Shown: one piece after another, positions 1 through 11,055 of the stretch | How positions within the stretch are numbered: position 1 is the stretch's first letter | How the letters are laid out: every line of letters starts with the position of its first letter | Assembly: GCA_026770025.1 (NCBI GenBank) | Contig: JAMXDE010000015.1 | Coordinates: forward strand, 1,612,001-1,676,000 | Source: Craspedostauros australis | Lineage: Eukaryota; Bacillariophyta; Bacillariophyceae; Mastogloiales; Achnanthaceae | Length of the DNA stretch: 64,000 nucleotides | Reading direction: 5' to 3' | Translations under genes and position numbers: made by a program | The notes under the pieces: generated by a model | Told to the model about the DNA's origin: nothing | Database searches by the model: none | The model's input: only the letters and a program-made list of their open reading frames with translations

Positions 1-584
1 CACAACATCAAATAGGATCCAAAGTTTCTACCAATCCTATTCGCTTTCGCACGAACGATGATCGGATAACCCAGCGCATGCACGCAAGATGGTGAAGAAG
101 CTGTGGAGACTGGTTAAGGGAAAACGATGGCTGTCATAATACGATGAGAATGTGGAGGGCGGGAACGATTTGCATGCAACGCCAAAGCAGGACGCCTTCA
201 TGACTGCGCTGGCGTACGCTTTCATGTTCATGACGTTGTCAAAGAATGCCAAAAATTCAGCTGACGCGTAATGGACGGGGTTTGGATTGATGCACGCCGT
301 GGTCTAATCGTGTATCATACCATACATAGCAAGCACATGTGCAAATTGAGTAGATGCACGGCGATGGTGGTTCCATAGTGCATGTCAAGATCGTAGCAAC
401 CAATAATATTAGAACCACTCTATACATACCAACAACAACTTCCTCTCAGAATCCCTGTGGACATGCGGCTACTGCAGTTGATATCGTCACAATGAGAGTT
501 AATGATATCAATGTTACATAGACTAATACTATATCAATGAAATGCATGTGAGTAGTGTTGGCTTACTTGCGGTTGTCGTCAGGA
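1..584. other. no gene recognised
   Basis: The longest reading frame is a 71-codon minus-strand frame without recognisable features. The stretch just downstream of the 585-3620 gene is AT-richer (about 400-560) and may be its 3' flank. Nothing else is supported. Confidence 0.5.
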
Positions 585-3500
585 TCAATCATCGGAAGGC
601 AGCAGATTGCCAGCAATCACATCAGCATCCTGCCCGTCGTATGGGCGATCATCCAGAACCTGCTCTTCGTGCGCTTCTTCGCTTTGAGTGTTCTCCTTGG
701 ATGCCATGATCCGCAGTTCATGCATCTCGTTCAGGTGCTCTTCACATTCCTCGTCATCCAAGAAGCCATTGTTCTCCAGGTATCTCTCCGCTCGACCGTC
801 AGGAGCTGCCAGGAAGCATTTGAGGTATGTGATGTCCACCTTGATCCTCTGCTCCCAATCAAGCAAGAAAGGCCCGGCCATCAGCTCTTCATGAAGCACA
901 TGAGCGCTCCTCCTCGTGTCTGGGCTCCTGCAAGCAATCGCAGCATCGCACACAATCTGCGCCACTTGTTTCGACATGGACGGTACCTTGGTTGCTGGAG
1001 ATGCTGATGGATCCTTCTTTCGTGAGGTGGCTTTGTCTGGGTGACAGATCGCCCATCCCTGCCTGATGGATTGAGGGAAGTCCACTGTGGCATTTCGTTC
1101 ACAATTTGCCGTTTCTGCTGCTGCCGCTGCTGGTTCCAGAACACGCGAAGTGAGAATGCGCTTGAACATGTCGGTCTTGTTGGTGCTCTTGTTTGTTGTT
1201 GATGTGTGTCGTCGTTCAGTCGGTTGTGAGCCGCGGATATTCTGTGGATCCATCACGAATGCCGGTGGGACCTCGGTGATGTCCTCATCATTGCAAGTGA
1301 CATCGAGATGGAGAATGTCGAACTTGTCGATCTTGCCCTGAGTGATAGTCTCTGGATGTGTCAAGCCCGATGATGCTGTGACCTGGATTTTGTCATCGAT
1401 CAGATCAATTTGATGGGTGGCGCGAACGGAAACTCGGTTGGTCGCGAATGCTTTTTCCTTTCCGTCCACACCACAGATGATGGCATGTCCCAATCTGCTC
1501 AGATCCAACAGAAGTGTTGTTGTCCCCTTGATGTTGGCAGCTTGTAGCACTTTGAAAATATCGCCTTCGGTGGCAATCTTTGCATCCCTGGCACTATCCA
1601 CAAACAACCTGAGTTGACGTGAGACGAAACCGAAGTGTCCGTCCAAAGCACTCTTGCCAGCTTGTGCCTCAGTGTACAGCCATTGGATGATTTGGAGTCG
1701 CGGTTTGGGAGGGCGGGTTCCGGTGTCTTCCTGTGCTTTTGCCTTCGTGGATGATGCAGCCTTCGCGTCATGATAAGATGACTGTTCTGTGTTGATTTTG
1801 GGGGCAGGCGGAGATTTAGCCTTGTCCTTGTGCTTGCCCTTGTTCTTGGCTGTCGTCTTCCGCTTCTTCTTCTTCTCTGGCATCTTGTATTCAACTTCAA
1901 CCTCTCCTTGGTTCAGTCCATGCATGTACCTCATCAGTGCTGGACTTGCAAAGCAACTGGCATTGTCACTCTGGAATACAACCTCTTTGACCCCCTTGTG
2001 AAGCTTCGGAAGCACGGTGGAATGAAGAATCTTGATCGCACCAGCAACTTGGACATGATCCTGCTTGTTCCGCCCCTTCATCACCATGTCAATGAATCGA
2101 TACTCGAACTTGCCATTCTTGTATTGGATTGTCATGACACCAAGGAGAGACATTCCGTTCTTGCCAAAGAACGCTTTCTGAGCTTCCTGATTCTCCGTTG
2201 GGAGGATGCGTTGCTTGTGATCGAGCACAGCAATGATGCGATCTGGGTGGTCCTTGAGGCGCTCCTTTTCCTCCTTGATCTTCTGTGCTTGTACCTTTCG
2301 TCTCACTTGGTGGGCCATGTACTGGCGCAGTGCGTCATCACACAGGTTAATTGCTGCAGCCATGCGATCCAATTCGAACGTGTTGCCAGTGATGTTGTTG
2401 GTGGCAGTTCGCATGAAGTTGCGAACGCGAATCGGGAAGAATGTCATGACATCTGCACATTGCTTGCATGCTTGGTTCACAAATGGGAGGGAGCCATTTG
2501 TCAGTGCAAACTCTGCGGAATGTAGATTGTCCGCGGTTGGCTTCACCTGGATGTGCTTGTTTGCATATTCCCATTTTGCAAATGAAAGAACAGAATCGCT
2601 GTCCGTGATGATGGCCTGTGCCTCGTTGAGAAGCTCAGACACGAGCTCTTTGTCTTGATGTTCCTTGTTCTGAGTCCGAAGCAGTTCCATGACTCTCCTG
2701 ATCATGTGTTGGAAGTGCATGAATACAGTCAGAGTGTCTGTGTAGAAGGAGGACAGGCCGGTTTGACACTTGCCACGTCGCGTGAGCAATGTCAGGATAC
2801 TCCTGAAGGCAGGCATACCAACTGGGTCATCTGTTGCGTTCTTGTACTTCGCAAAGAGTTCTGCGATAGATGATGATCCGCGAATGAAGATGGGCAGGTC
2901 TGGGAACAGAACACCAGCCAACTTCACGCTCCTTGTGATGCCTGGTCGGTACTGGAACATGGAGGTGAGAAATGAGATCACTCCCTGGAGGCTAGATTCC
3001 TTGACACAGTACTTGTAGTCTGTGTGTGGGAACTGGCCTCCAGCAAGGATCGCATCACCAGCGTGCGACAGTCTCCTGTGTGCTGCACGAGACATGGTTC
3101 GGCGTTGCGGCATGACCTTTGCCTTGTCTCCTTTCGACAGGCTGCTGTAGTGCACAGCCAGGATTCGGGTGCAGCGCCTGGAGTCACAGGTCATTGCCAA
3201 AACCGCACGAGCAGTCAGTGACAGGTCCCTATTCCCCCAGAAGGCTAAATGACAGAGAGTCTGCTCCAGCAACACAGGAGGGAGCTGTTTGCGATGTCGC
3301 ACGAAGGTCATGGCTTCCCAAAGTTGAGGTGGGGGTTTCGCGCCAGGGAAGATTGCATGCTCGGATGTTCCATTACACAGCTCTTTCCAGATTCGTTTGA
3401 TGACACTCCAGCGATGCTTGGCTCCCCTTGGTGGGATGCTTCCGAATCCACTCACAGGGAATTTCGTAATTGCTCGAATGTCAATGCCTGCTGATTTGAA

Positions 3501-3620
3501 GATAGATGTGAGTAGTCCTTTTCGATTTACAGCATCCTCTGCTTCTGGAACGTACTCGACATCGGTGTCATCGGCACTGCTCATACTTGCACAATCCGGC
3601 TCGCGCTCTTCCATAGACAC
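585..3620 (-). CDS. putative DDE/D (RNase H-fold) transposase-like protein
   Basis: This is an uninterrupted 1011-residue ORF. I do not recognise a named family, but the middle looks like an RNase H-fold nuclease. A strand with LDHKQ (Asp467) is followed by 'LLGVMTIQY', then VVFQSDNASC (Asp552), and after a Lys-rich insertion (about 583-605) GKSALDGHFG (Asp660) at the start of a helix. That D-D-D order and spacing matches uncharacterised animal and protist transposase-like proteins in which a QSDNA strand precedes a K-x(3)-D-x-HF helix. The N-terminal 440 residues are helical and carry a Cys pair (CKQC, 386-389), with a charged helix at 440-460. The C-terminus is acidic. It starts 10 bp below the stop of the 275-aa ORF on the same strand, so the two could share a transcript. 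No terminal inverted repeats were found. The ORF looks intact. A domesticated gene is the alternative. Confidence 0.6.
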   Translation of the reverse strand: MSMEEREPDCASMSSADDTDVEYVPEAEDAVNRKGLLTSIFKSAGIDIRAITKFPVSGFGSIPPRGAKHRWSVIKRIWKELCNGTSEHAIFPGAKPPPQLWEAMTFVRHRKQLPPVLLEQTLCHLAFWGNRDLSLTARAVLAMTCDSRRCTRILAVHYSSLSKGDKAKVMPQRRTMSRAAHRRLSHAGDAILAGGQFPHTDYKYCVKESSLQGVISFLTSMFQYRPGITRSVKLAGVLFPDLPIFIRGSSSIAELFAKYKNATDDPVGMPAFRSILTLLTRRGKCQTGLSSFYTDTLTVFMHFQHMIRRVMELLRTQNKEHQDKELVSELLNEAQAIITDSDSVLSFAKWEYANKHIQVKPTADNLHSAEFALTNGSLPFVNQACKQCADVMTFFPIRVRNFMRTATNNITGNTFELDRMAAAINLCDDALRQYMAHQVRRKVQAQKIKEEKERLKDHPDRIIAVLDHKQRILPTENQEAQKAFFGKNGMSLLGVMTIQYKNGKFEYRFIDMVMKGRNKQDHVQVAGAIKILHSTVLPKLHKGVKEVVFQSDNASCFASPALMRYMHGLNQGEVEVEYKMPEKKKKRKTTAKNKGKHKDKAKSPPAPKINTEQSSYHDAKAASSTKAKAQEDTGTRPPKPRLQIIQWLYTEAQAGKSALDGHFGFVSRQLRLFVDSARDAKIATEGDIFKVLQAANIKGTTTLLLDLSRLGHAIICGVDGKEKAFATNRVSVRATHQIDLIDDKIQVTASSGLTHPETITQGKIDKFDILHLDVTCNDEDITEVPPAFVMDPQNIRGSQPTERRHTSTTNKSTNKTDMFKRILTSRVLEPAAAAAETANCERNATVDFPQSIRQGWAICHPDKATSRKKDPSASPATKVPSMSKQVAQIVCDAAIACRSPDTRRSAHVLHEELMAGPFLLDWEQRIKVDITYLKCFLAAPDGRAERYLENNGFLDDEECEEHLNEMHELRIMASKENTQSEEAHEEQVLDDRPYDGQDADVIAGNLLPSDD

Positions 3621-3629
3621 AGCGACATC

Positions 3630-4457
3630 TCATCGCGCGAGCACATCATCTCCTGCCTGTTGATGTGGTGTCCTGCGTCTGTTTGCTGATGATTTGCGCT
3701 TGGGACGTGTGGGCACAGGAGCATCACTACGAGTCCCAACGGAGAACGAATTTGCCTGTGGCACAAAGGCATTCACACCTGCGTGACGTGCACCTCCGCC
3801 GATGGATGACGCACAGTTTGGGCAAAATGGTGGCCTACTGTAGTGACTGCAGAACAGGGTCAGACATTGCTTGCAAGGCATAATGCCAAAACGGTTGGGC
3901 CCCATGTAGTTGGAAGTGGGAGTTGCTATGCTGTTGTTGGGGTGGAATGTTGAGTATGGTAGACCACCCATGCCTGTACTGATGTAGCTGGGGATGCAAA
4001 AGGAAGGAGGTTGTGCATTGGGAGGGACATGATGATTCGCAACCATGGGGAGAGGAGGGCTGTGGATGCTGCCATGGTCGTTCGGCCCGACAGGTGCAGA
4101 GTATTGGTACGATGCGTAGTGCCCATGAGGTGGTTGGTGATGGATGGATGTGCCAGCATTTGCTGTTCGACGTTGCACCTTTGATTGGGATGGATTGGGA
4201 TCGATGCTTGAATCCTCACGTGGATGGGTCATGATGCGATAGCGGTAGTGGCTTGGTGGCTGATGGACGATGCGAGTGGGGGGAAGGCACGGATGATTCT
4301 GAATGATCTCGATGTTGGGGAGCACTGAGTGTTGTGCTGACATTGCAGATAGGAGAATGCAGCAGACAGCGACAACAACACTCAACAAGCCAAAGCAGCA
4401 CATGCCTATTTGTTCACAACAGCATGGGCGCTGTGTTTGTGCGGAGATCGGCGGCAA
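3630..4457 (-). CDS. Pro/His-rich protein with Cys motifs, function unknown
   Basis: A 275-residue ORF immediately upstream of, and collinear with, the transposase-like gene; its stop is 10 bp before the next start. The N-terminus is Cys-rich (RPCCCEQ) and runs into one hydrophobic stretch (about residues 19-40, GLLSVVVAVCCILL) that could be a membrane segment or signal anchor. Residues 50-190 are low-complexity Pro/His/Ser/Tyr. Near residue 200 there is a probable zinc-binding cluster, PCKQC followed by FCSHY and FCPNC. The tail is basic (RPKRKSSANRRR), like a nuclear localisation signal. No family is recognised. Its position suggests a companion protein of the downstream gene, but this is inference only. 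The hydrophobic segment argues against a plain DNA-binding role unless translation starts further in. Confidence 0.45.
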   Translation of the reverse strand: MPPISAQTQRPCCCEQIGMCCFGLLSVVVAVCCILLSAMSAQHSVLPNIEIIQNHPCLPPTRIVHQPPSHYRYRIMTHPREDSSIDPNPSQSKVQRRTANAGTSIHHQPPHGHYASYQYSAPVGPNDHGSIHSPPLPMVANHHVPPNAQPPSFCIPSYISTGMGGLPYSTFHPNNSIATPTSNYMGPNRFGIMPCKQCLTLFCSHYSRPPFCPNCASSIGGGARHAGVNAFVPQANSFSVGTRSDAPVPTRPKRKSSANRRRTPHQQAGDDVLAR

Positions 4458-7400
4458 CAGCTCAACGGTCGCTCATTGGTGCATACGTGGTTGTGATTGG
4501 AGAATGTATGTGCAACTGTATGCGATATTTATTTTGGCGAATGAGTGAGTGTGACGCAGCGCCAACACAACGAGAGAGCAAGTGCAAGAGAGAGAGAGAG
4601 AGAGCAACAAGTGCTACATCAATCCGTCTGTCCATTCATTCTCTATTGATTTTTACTTTTTATTCTCATCGATTGTAGCCTCAATTTCTCATCATTTGCC
4701 TTGGCATCGTGAGAGACGATCGAGTGTGTAATGATTACTTCCCTGGTGGCCGAACGCAACACGGTAGAATACAATCGATCTGTTCTTCGTTGGCTGCCAT
4801 TTGGAGTTGTGTTGGCTGTCGGCGCCGATCGTCTCAGATGCGACGATTGAAGCATCCGCAGTGAATGGGAAAGAGCATAGTCGTTGGGTGTGCGATGTGT
4901 GATGTGAGTTTGCTGGGGGCGGACATTCTGTTCTGCTTGTTGCTTTTGATTGGTGCGTCGGAGATTGGGTGGTTGGTACACGAATCCATCATTGGTGATC
5001 TCGTCGTGTCGTTTTCTTGATTTTCGGACATACTTTGGCTCTTCGTTGTTCGTTTGTTAAATGTAGTTTGTCCTTGCGAGCAACAAACGACATTTGCACT
5101 TAACCATTGATGATTCCCATCCAATCAGATTCGACCGAAGTGCGCCAATTTCACACCCACATTTTCGATCAAGACAACAAAACTGGATCGGGCATCGACC
5201 AAGGCATGCAGTGTATTGTCGAGTATGAGACAAGTAGACGACGCCAAGTCGATCTTCGAACCATGATGGAACCACAAAAGCGCAGCGCTCACAATGGTGC
5301 AGGAGCGTGTCCGTAGTTTCACATATTTCGGGAGCCGCTGCAATTTGTCCACTGCCGTCGCTGATCGTCAATTCTGTTGCTTGAGTCGTTGGCCTCGTGA
5401 TGCCAAGCGGTAGGAAATCATGCCCCGCACCATCTCCAGCATCCGCGTCATCCGCAAACCTGCGCAACCTGATGTATGAATGTCATGTTCATCTCCTTCC
5501 ATTGGTGGAATTCGAAAAGGCCAACACCACACGGATCCGCGAGCAATTGAAAGTCAACAAACTGTCTGCCGGAGTCCGGAGCCCTCGCAAGAGGATTGCG
5601 AGCAACATCAATTCGGAGCGTGTAGATCGCTCAGGCCCAACCTCCCCTTTCCCATCAGCCAAACACCATACAGTATTGAGCAATATGAATGGTTGATGCA
5701 ACTGGAATGGCATAGACTCACCTCAATCGCGGCAATCGTGCATGACACTGACGATGCCCTCCAGAAGGTGCATGACGACGGAGAGGAATTTGCATGGGTA
5801 TGGATTTGGTGGGATAGAAATAGCACCAGACGGAATTGCGAAATAACAATTGGACGACTACAAAGTAAACAATGAGGCGGAGGGGACGAGAGTGGTTCGT
5901 CCCTCCAGACGTCGAAACTGATAGAATGCGTGATGGAAACGTTCAGGTGAGGGTGCAAAAATGTTAGTGCGAAGAATAACACGGGGTCCCCGACATAGGT
6001 ATGCTTTTGTTGGCATAGGAATAGCACCAGGCGGAATTGCGAAATAAAATTGAGCGACTACAAAGTAGACGACAAGACGAAGAAGACGACGGCAGTCCGG
6101 GCATGTGGCTGTCGAAACCGATGGAGTCCGTGAACGCAGCGGAAAGGGGGAGATATTGCAACTTTATCGTGAGAAATAACACGAGAGAAAACGAGAATCC
6201 GGCAACACAACGTGCCGAACTAAAAATAGCACAGGGTGAATCGCATGCATCGTATTGGTGGGTAGGTATGTCGGCAGCGTTGAAATCAAGGTATGGAGTT
6301 CATCCAACGGAGAGGATCGTGCAAAGGATGAATGCAGTAATGTTTGCAAATGCGCTACCCACGCAACAACATCGTATACCACTATTGACAAATTCAGTAG
6401 ATTGATTTGGGAGAAAATCGGGGAACCAGAAATTGGATACGGAGGACCCAAGGCAAACAAGGAGTTGGCACGGCACAACTCCAGGTTGTGGCTCTCACAC
6501 TCCTGTTCAAGCCAGAGTGGTATGATGGTGCTGTCGTACACTGTCTAGTGTATGAGCACACCTGTCTTTCAATGATAAGAATGTAATCAGTGGATTGCTA
6601 GAGTAGGCACAAGGGGGCACCTGCAGAATTGCCACAGAATGCTACCTGGACACCATCGCTGCTGACAGCAAGCGGTATGCCGAAGGGAGTAAGATTCTTG
6701 AATGATCGATCCCAAATGCTCTGCTCCAAGTACAATGTAATCTCCATGATGCTGGTAACATTGTCTGGTACAAATGGACTGACTCCAAGAGCAAAACTGC
6801 TGCCTTCTGCCCATGAGCTAATCAGTGGCTTGCGCCAGGCTGCTTTCACAGTTGCGTGTAGCAATTTGTGGCTGCACGTACCGGCGTTTGCTCCGCGTAT
6901 CTGCCTGCGATGGTACCAATACGGCGACTATGGTTCGTCGCCAAGTGTGTCGATACGGTATCCTTGGGATGATCACAGCTCGCTCCATCCATCCATTTGT
7001 CAATCTATCCAATACGTATGGTACTGGTATCAGTAGCATGTCGTGTCATGTCGTGTCGTATCGTATCGGAAAGTCACGAATGTATTCTGGAGTGTGCGCG
7101 ATTTGTCGCTCGGCTTGTGAATCGGGATGCGCAGTTCTCTTGCAAATGGACACCAGTTCTCGGCGCAGAGCAGTGGCTCACATTTTGCTCTCACGCGGAC
7201 ACAAGTCAATCGCGGCGAGAGGACGAGTACACGCCATCAATTCGAAAATGTTTGTGCTTGCGAGGAAATCGGAACAAGCTCTCAGCCTCATCCACACTAC
7301 CTCGTCCATTAGTATGGCACTATTGTTTCATTGCTCAGAACATCCCACCCATCTGCCCTGACGCTTTCCGTACAGATGATCACCACCAGCTTCTCGTCTA

Positions 7401-8976
7401 TCGCTAATCCAACAACCGCTGGGGGAGACAACAAATCGCATCCGCCTGTGGAACAGCGTTCACCGATCATCAACCGCCAGTGCCATTCATGGTTGGCGCC
7501 GGCTGTTGCTTGCTCTGTGACCACCCAGACTGCCACGAACGGCCCCAGCAGACAACGGAGAATGATGACGATCAGCGAGAGCGAGTGATGATACCAAATC
7601 CATGGGCGCAAAAAAAAAAAGACACACGATGGTATCGATGTCTTCGCGTGGAGCAAAATTGTCATCGTATGACCCCATTCAGGATACGATAGTATACAAA
7701 TGCGGATTTTTAGTATTTTTACTTGAATCATCCTATTATGTTGCATATAGTATATGGGTGAAGTTACAATCTTCTGGGCCTTGTAGTTAAAAAGTTTATA
7801 TTTTTCGCATTAGTCTACGACTACACACGTGAGGCATGCGAACGTAGAGGGGCAACTTGGATTCGAAATTCTCAGTCGTGTTTTGACCAATGTCCAGTCG
7901 TGTCCTTCATCGACACACTCACATTTCGCGTGGGTGAGGCAGGTTGTTGCGAAACAATGTCGAGGATTGGGCAGTGGCAGTGGGCATGCTGAAGTTGCTG
8001 CTTTATCTGGGCTGTGGATCAGTTGTCGAGATCCAGAGTTGTGGGTTGGTGTGTAATCCAAAGCCTGACCACCACCAAGACTGTCACACTGCCTTGTTCT
8101 CGGTTCTGCCACCGTTCATGGCCCAACAGGTTGAGCTTCGTCCACGTCCCATTCAGCACACATTGGCTTCCCTCCATGTACCCACTCAATTGTACAGCCT
8201 CATCCTTGCTTCAGGTCTATTCCCTGCCTGTGTGCTTGGACCTCCTCTCTGCTGGTCGTCACGAACAGTCATTGTTGGCTTCTGGCTGTTGTTCATCTGC
8301 TCTCCTCTCAACTTCTTGTTTCAGTGTCAGTGAACCTGCAAGCACTCACATCACAACACCAGAAACAACAAGTAAAACCACTGCCACCACCAGTCTCTTT
8401 CCACACCATGCCAACGGCTCAGTAGATGGCCTTGGCGTCCCATGTCCATGGGAGCAAAGCAGGTTCAGCAGGACTTTGTATTTACAAACAAACCTATGTC
8501 TTCAATAAAATATATTTTGCATACCAAAGGATAAGTCACTGTGCTTCATTGCACTATATATATAACCCATGGATTAAGCTTATTAGTGTGTGCCCAGCCT
8601 GCGCCGTAGACTTTTTTATGCCACCCGCTTTTATCTCGTGTAGGGCACGAGGCAGAACGGCTATCAAGTCAATATGTATGCACGCTCAGGGGATCACAAC
8701 GGCCTCCACCTATCCTGCTCTCCACTATTCGTGGCTCTCTGGAAATATGTAAGGTGTATGTATTTGTGTACTCATGCAGGGAAATCCAGGGACAGCCTCG
8801 TTCACGATGGCCAGCTACCGCCATCGGCGGAGCCAAGTTCGGACTTCAACAGGAACTTTATTGCCTGGTATCTGCAGCACTCGGTGCACTTGTCCAAACC
8901 ATATTTCGACCACTCCCATAGCTGTGGCTCCTTTGCCTGACAGCTGTAGTTGGGCCCACATAGCCATGCTTGCCCC
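4458..8976. other. gene-poor stretch
   Basis: All frames here are short, overlap on both strands and show no protein-like motif. A (GA)n run lies near 4590-4605, CA/GA-rich DNA extends to about 5000, and a degenerate direct repeat lies at 5800-6235. A poly-A run (about 7610-7620) and AT-rich DNA near 7690-7810 and 8500-8580 are the only other visible structures. No RNA gene was recognised. Confidence 0.4.
5800..6235. repeat. direct repeat, about 200-bp period
   Basis: The motif ATAGCACCAG, CGGAATTGCGAAATAA, CGACTACAAAGTA and, further on, AATAACACG occurs from 5820 and again from 6021, an offset of 201 bp. A weaker third start (AATAGCACAGGG) lies near 6226. The units differ at several positions, so this is an old tandem duplication. 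Confidence 0.65.
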
Positions 8977-9702
8977 TCATAGTTGCGCTGCGTCTTGCAG
9001 GGTTGAGCTGTAGTCTCGCACCACCTGCCTCATGTGAGCCTCTGGCCCCTCATCAGTGCGATGCATCGCCTGATTGCGTTGGTGCCAATGCTCCCATGCC
9101 ACCTTCCAGAGCTTGCGCACGATCCATGCTGCCCACCTTGCTGTGGACAGCCTGCGACCGATTTGCGCGTAGTACTGCTCCTGTAACTCGGTCCATGACC
9201 CCATGATCACGCCCGTGACCAGCCAATCCCATCCCGCCTCCTGTTGATCATCCATCAGCTTTGCCTCAGCCCAGTTCGCGCATATGCATCCAACAGGTCC
9301 CAGCCCTCTCAAAACTTGCTTGACATTGCTCAACCATATTTTCGCAATGGCAGGATGAGTCTGCATCTTCCGCATCGTGATCGTCAGTCGTATTCGCTGC
9401 ACTTTCCAAAACGCCATCGATTCCAGTGAGCAGCAGACCCAGAGGTGGCCGTGAGTTTCCATCTTGCTGCACCTGGGGCAGCTGTCACTTGTGTTTGCTT
9501 TCCACCAAACCATCTGCATTCCCACAGCCACCTCCTGTATTGTGAGCTCCATGGTGAGCACCCTCTGTGTATTGGTGAGCTTGCCCACCACCTGTCGTTG
9601 CACGCTTTTGTTGGCATCACCACCGATCACCTTCATGCCTTGCTCCCACCTGACCCTCGCCATGTCTGCCTCCACCACATCTCCAACGACACTGGCATAC
9701 AT
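8977..9702 (-). pseudogene. C-terminal zinc-knuckle domain of non-LTR pol
   Basis: The 241-codon open stretch contains CPRCSKMETHGHLWVC, a C-x2-C-x7-H-x4-C zinc knuckle of the type found after the RT or RNase H domain of non-LTR elements. It is followed by a Trp-rich helical tail (WVSW/WHQRNQ-like segments). It continues from the RNase H domain across frame changes between 9,700 and 9,850. The 3' end of the reading frame is intact. It is a remnant because the upstream parts are interrupted. Confidence 0.6.
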
Positions 9703-9769
9703 GATGCTCGACCTGCGAACGCCTTGTCTTGCAATGTGCCACGATCACGTCCCTGTGTTCTGGTGAGAG

Positions 9770-10548
9770 CTTCATGCATCGCCCTCTTCGAGCATTCGTC
9801 ATCGCTATACTGCGATCCGGTCCGTAATGACATTCATATGCTCCCACACATCAAGTTCGTCAGGCTTCTTGTGCTCGTCCTGATGCCCACGCACGTGTCA
9901 TCCCACAAACGTTGTACTCAGCTGGCTTCGGTCCCTCATGGCAGCCACCATCATGTCGTGACCAGGACTCGCCAGATCCGGTTCATGTACCCACTCCAGC
10001 ACCTTCAGGGCTTACAGGTTGTCACAGCTTCAGCGCCCCCGTCTGCCTTGTATTCCAAACCTCTCCTCCATTTCCCAAACCGTCATCGGCACACTGTAGA
10101 TTCCCGCAAACTCCGCTCGCTGGGACGATGTCAGGCCCTCCCTCCACGAAGCCTCAAAGGCTCCAAACACCATCACCTCCAGAGTCTCATCAGTGGCCAT
10201 CGTCCATGCCGCCATTCCCTTGCCATTTCTGGCAGACCTGTCGCTTCTGCCAACCGCCGTCTCTTCTCGTATACTCTGGGCCATATCTCTCCAGTCGACC
10301 TCGCATCTGATGTGTTTCCCAGCCCATGACTTGGCCTTGCCAAGATCTCCCCAGACATTCTCCATCCCCTGGGTATCTGCCACCACGGTATCATCCCATT
10401 CGCCAACTGTCAGCATCAGTATGCCATCTCCTTGCTTGTAGCCATCCACAGGGACCCTTCTCCATTTCCCACCACTCCCAGCACTTGCCAAAACAGCTTC
10501 CTTCTTGACTTCATTGGAACCTCCCTCCATTCCATCCATCCCATCCAT
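9770..10548 (-). pseudogene. RNase H domain of non-LTR pol, broken
   Basis: The 172-codon frame from 10,548 carries the RNase H catalytic pattern: an Asp in GRSDRSARNGKGMAAW and a Glu in SSQRAEFAG. Beyond the stop at 10,030 the neighbouring frame continues with WVHEPDLASPGHDMM, then an in-frame stop, then HVRGHQDEHKKPDELDVW, which is the His-containing C-terminal RNase H motif of these elements. The domain is therefore complete in order but broken by at least one frameshift and one stop. Confidence 0.65.
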
Positions 10549-10586
10549 CCATCGCCATGGACCTGAAGCCTCCCAGTTTGCTCATT

Positions 10587-11055
10587 CTACCTCATGGAGG
10601 CCGCACTGCCTGCACTGCTCCACTTGCCCAGCCGTAAACGATCCTGAAGCACGCTATTCTGACCCAGCATCTCCTTGAGCTTGGACCTCCATGTTGCCCA
10701 ATACGCTTGCTTGAGCCGCCCAACTGTAGGCACGTTCACTTCACTGGCTTCCACCATCGCTCCATCATCTTCAAGGACCGCCTTCAGAATGCCTGTTCCG
10801 TCCGCCGTAACGATCTCAGACATCCAGAACAACTTCATTGACCTTCGACACAGATTCACTTGTCGCATTTCCTCCCTGTTGCACAGCTCCGCAATGGCTT
10901 CCATTATCGGGCGATCACCCTGCCTCCTTGGTTGTATCAGATCCTCCACCGTTCGCACTTCCAGCTGTGCTGCAGATGCTTATTTGGCCACACTTGCCCA
11001 CCACAACTGTGGAACCACCATTGACCACTTGCTTCCTACCGCCTGGAAGATTTGC
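10587..11055 (-). pseudogene. post-RT connector of non-LTR pol
   Basis: The 123-codon frame (VEDLIQPRRQGDRPIMEA..., NLCRRSMKLFWMSEIVTADG) matches the linker that follows the RT thumb and precedes RNase H in diatom and fungal non-LTR elements. The same frame can be read upstream through a TAA at 10,980 into KWSMVVPQLWW, close to where the ORF1-like frame ends. No palm-domain motif is present between them, so RT was deleted here. Confidence 0.5.

Noticed and set aside
555-2658. Plus-strand ORFs of 70-231 codons opposite the transposase-like gene
   Set aside because: They are antisense shadows of the 1011-codon frame and have no motifs.
7944-8508. Overlapping plus-strand ORFs of 129 and 164 codons
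   Set aside because: Two frames of equal quality overlap, with no domain and low-complexity Ser/Thr/Pro composition.
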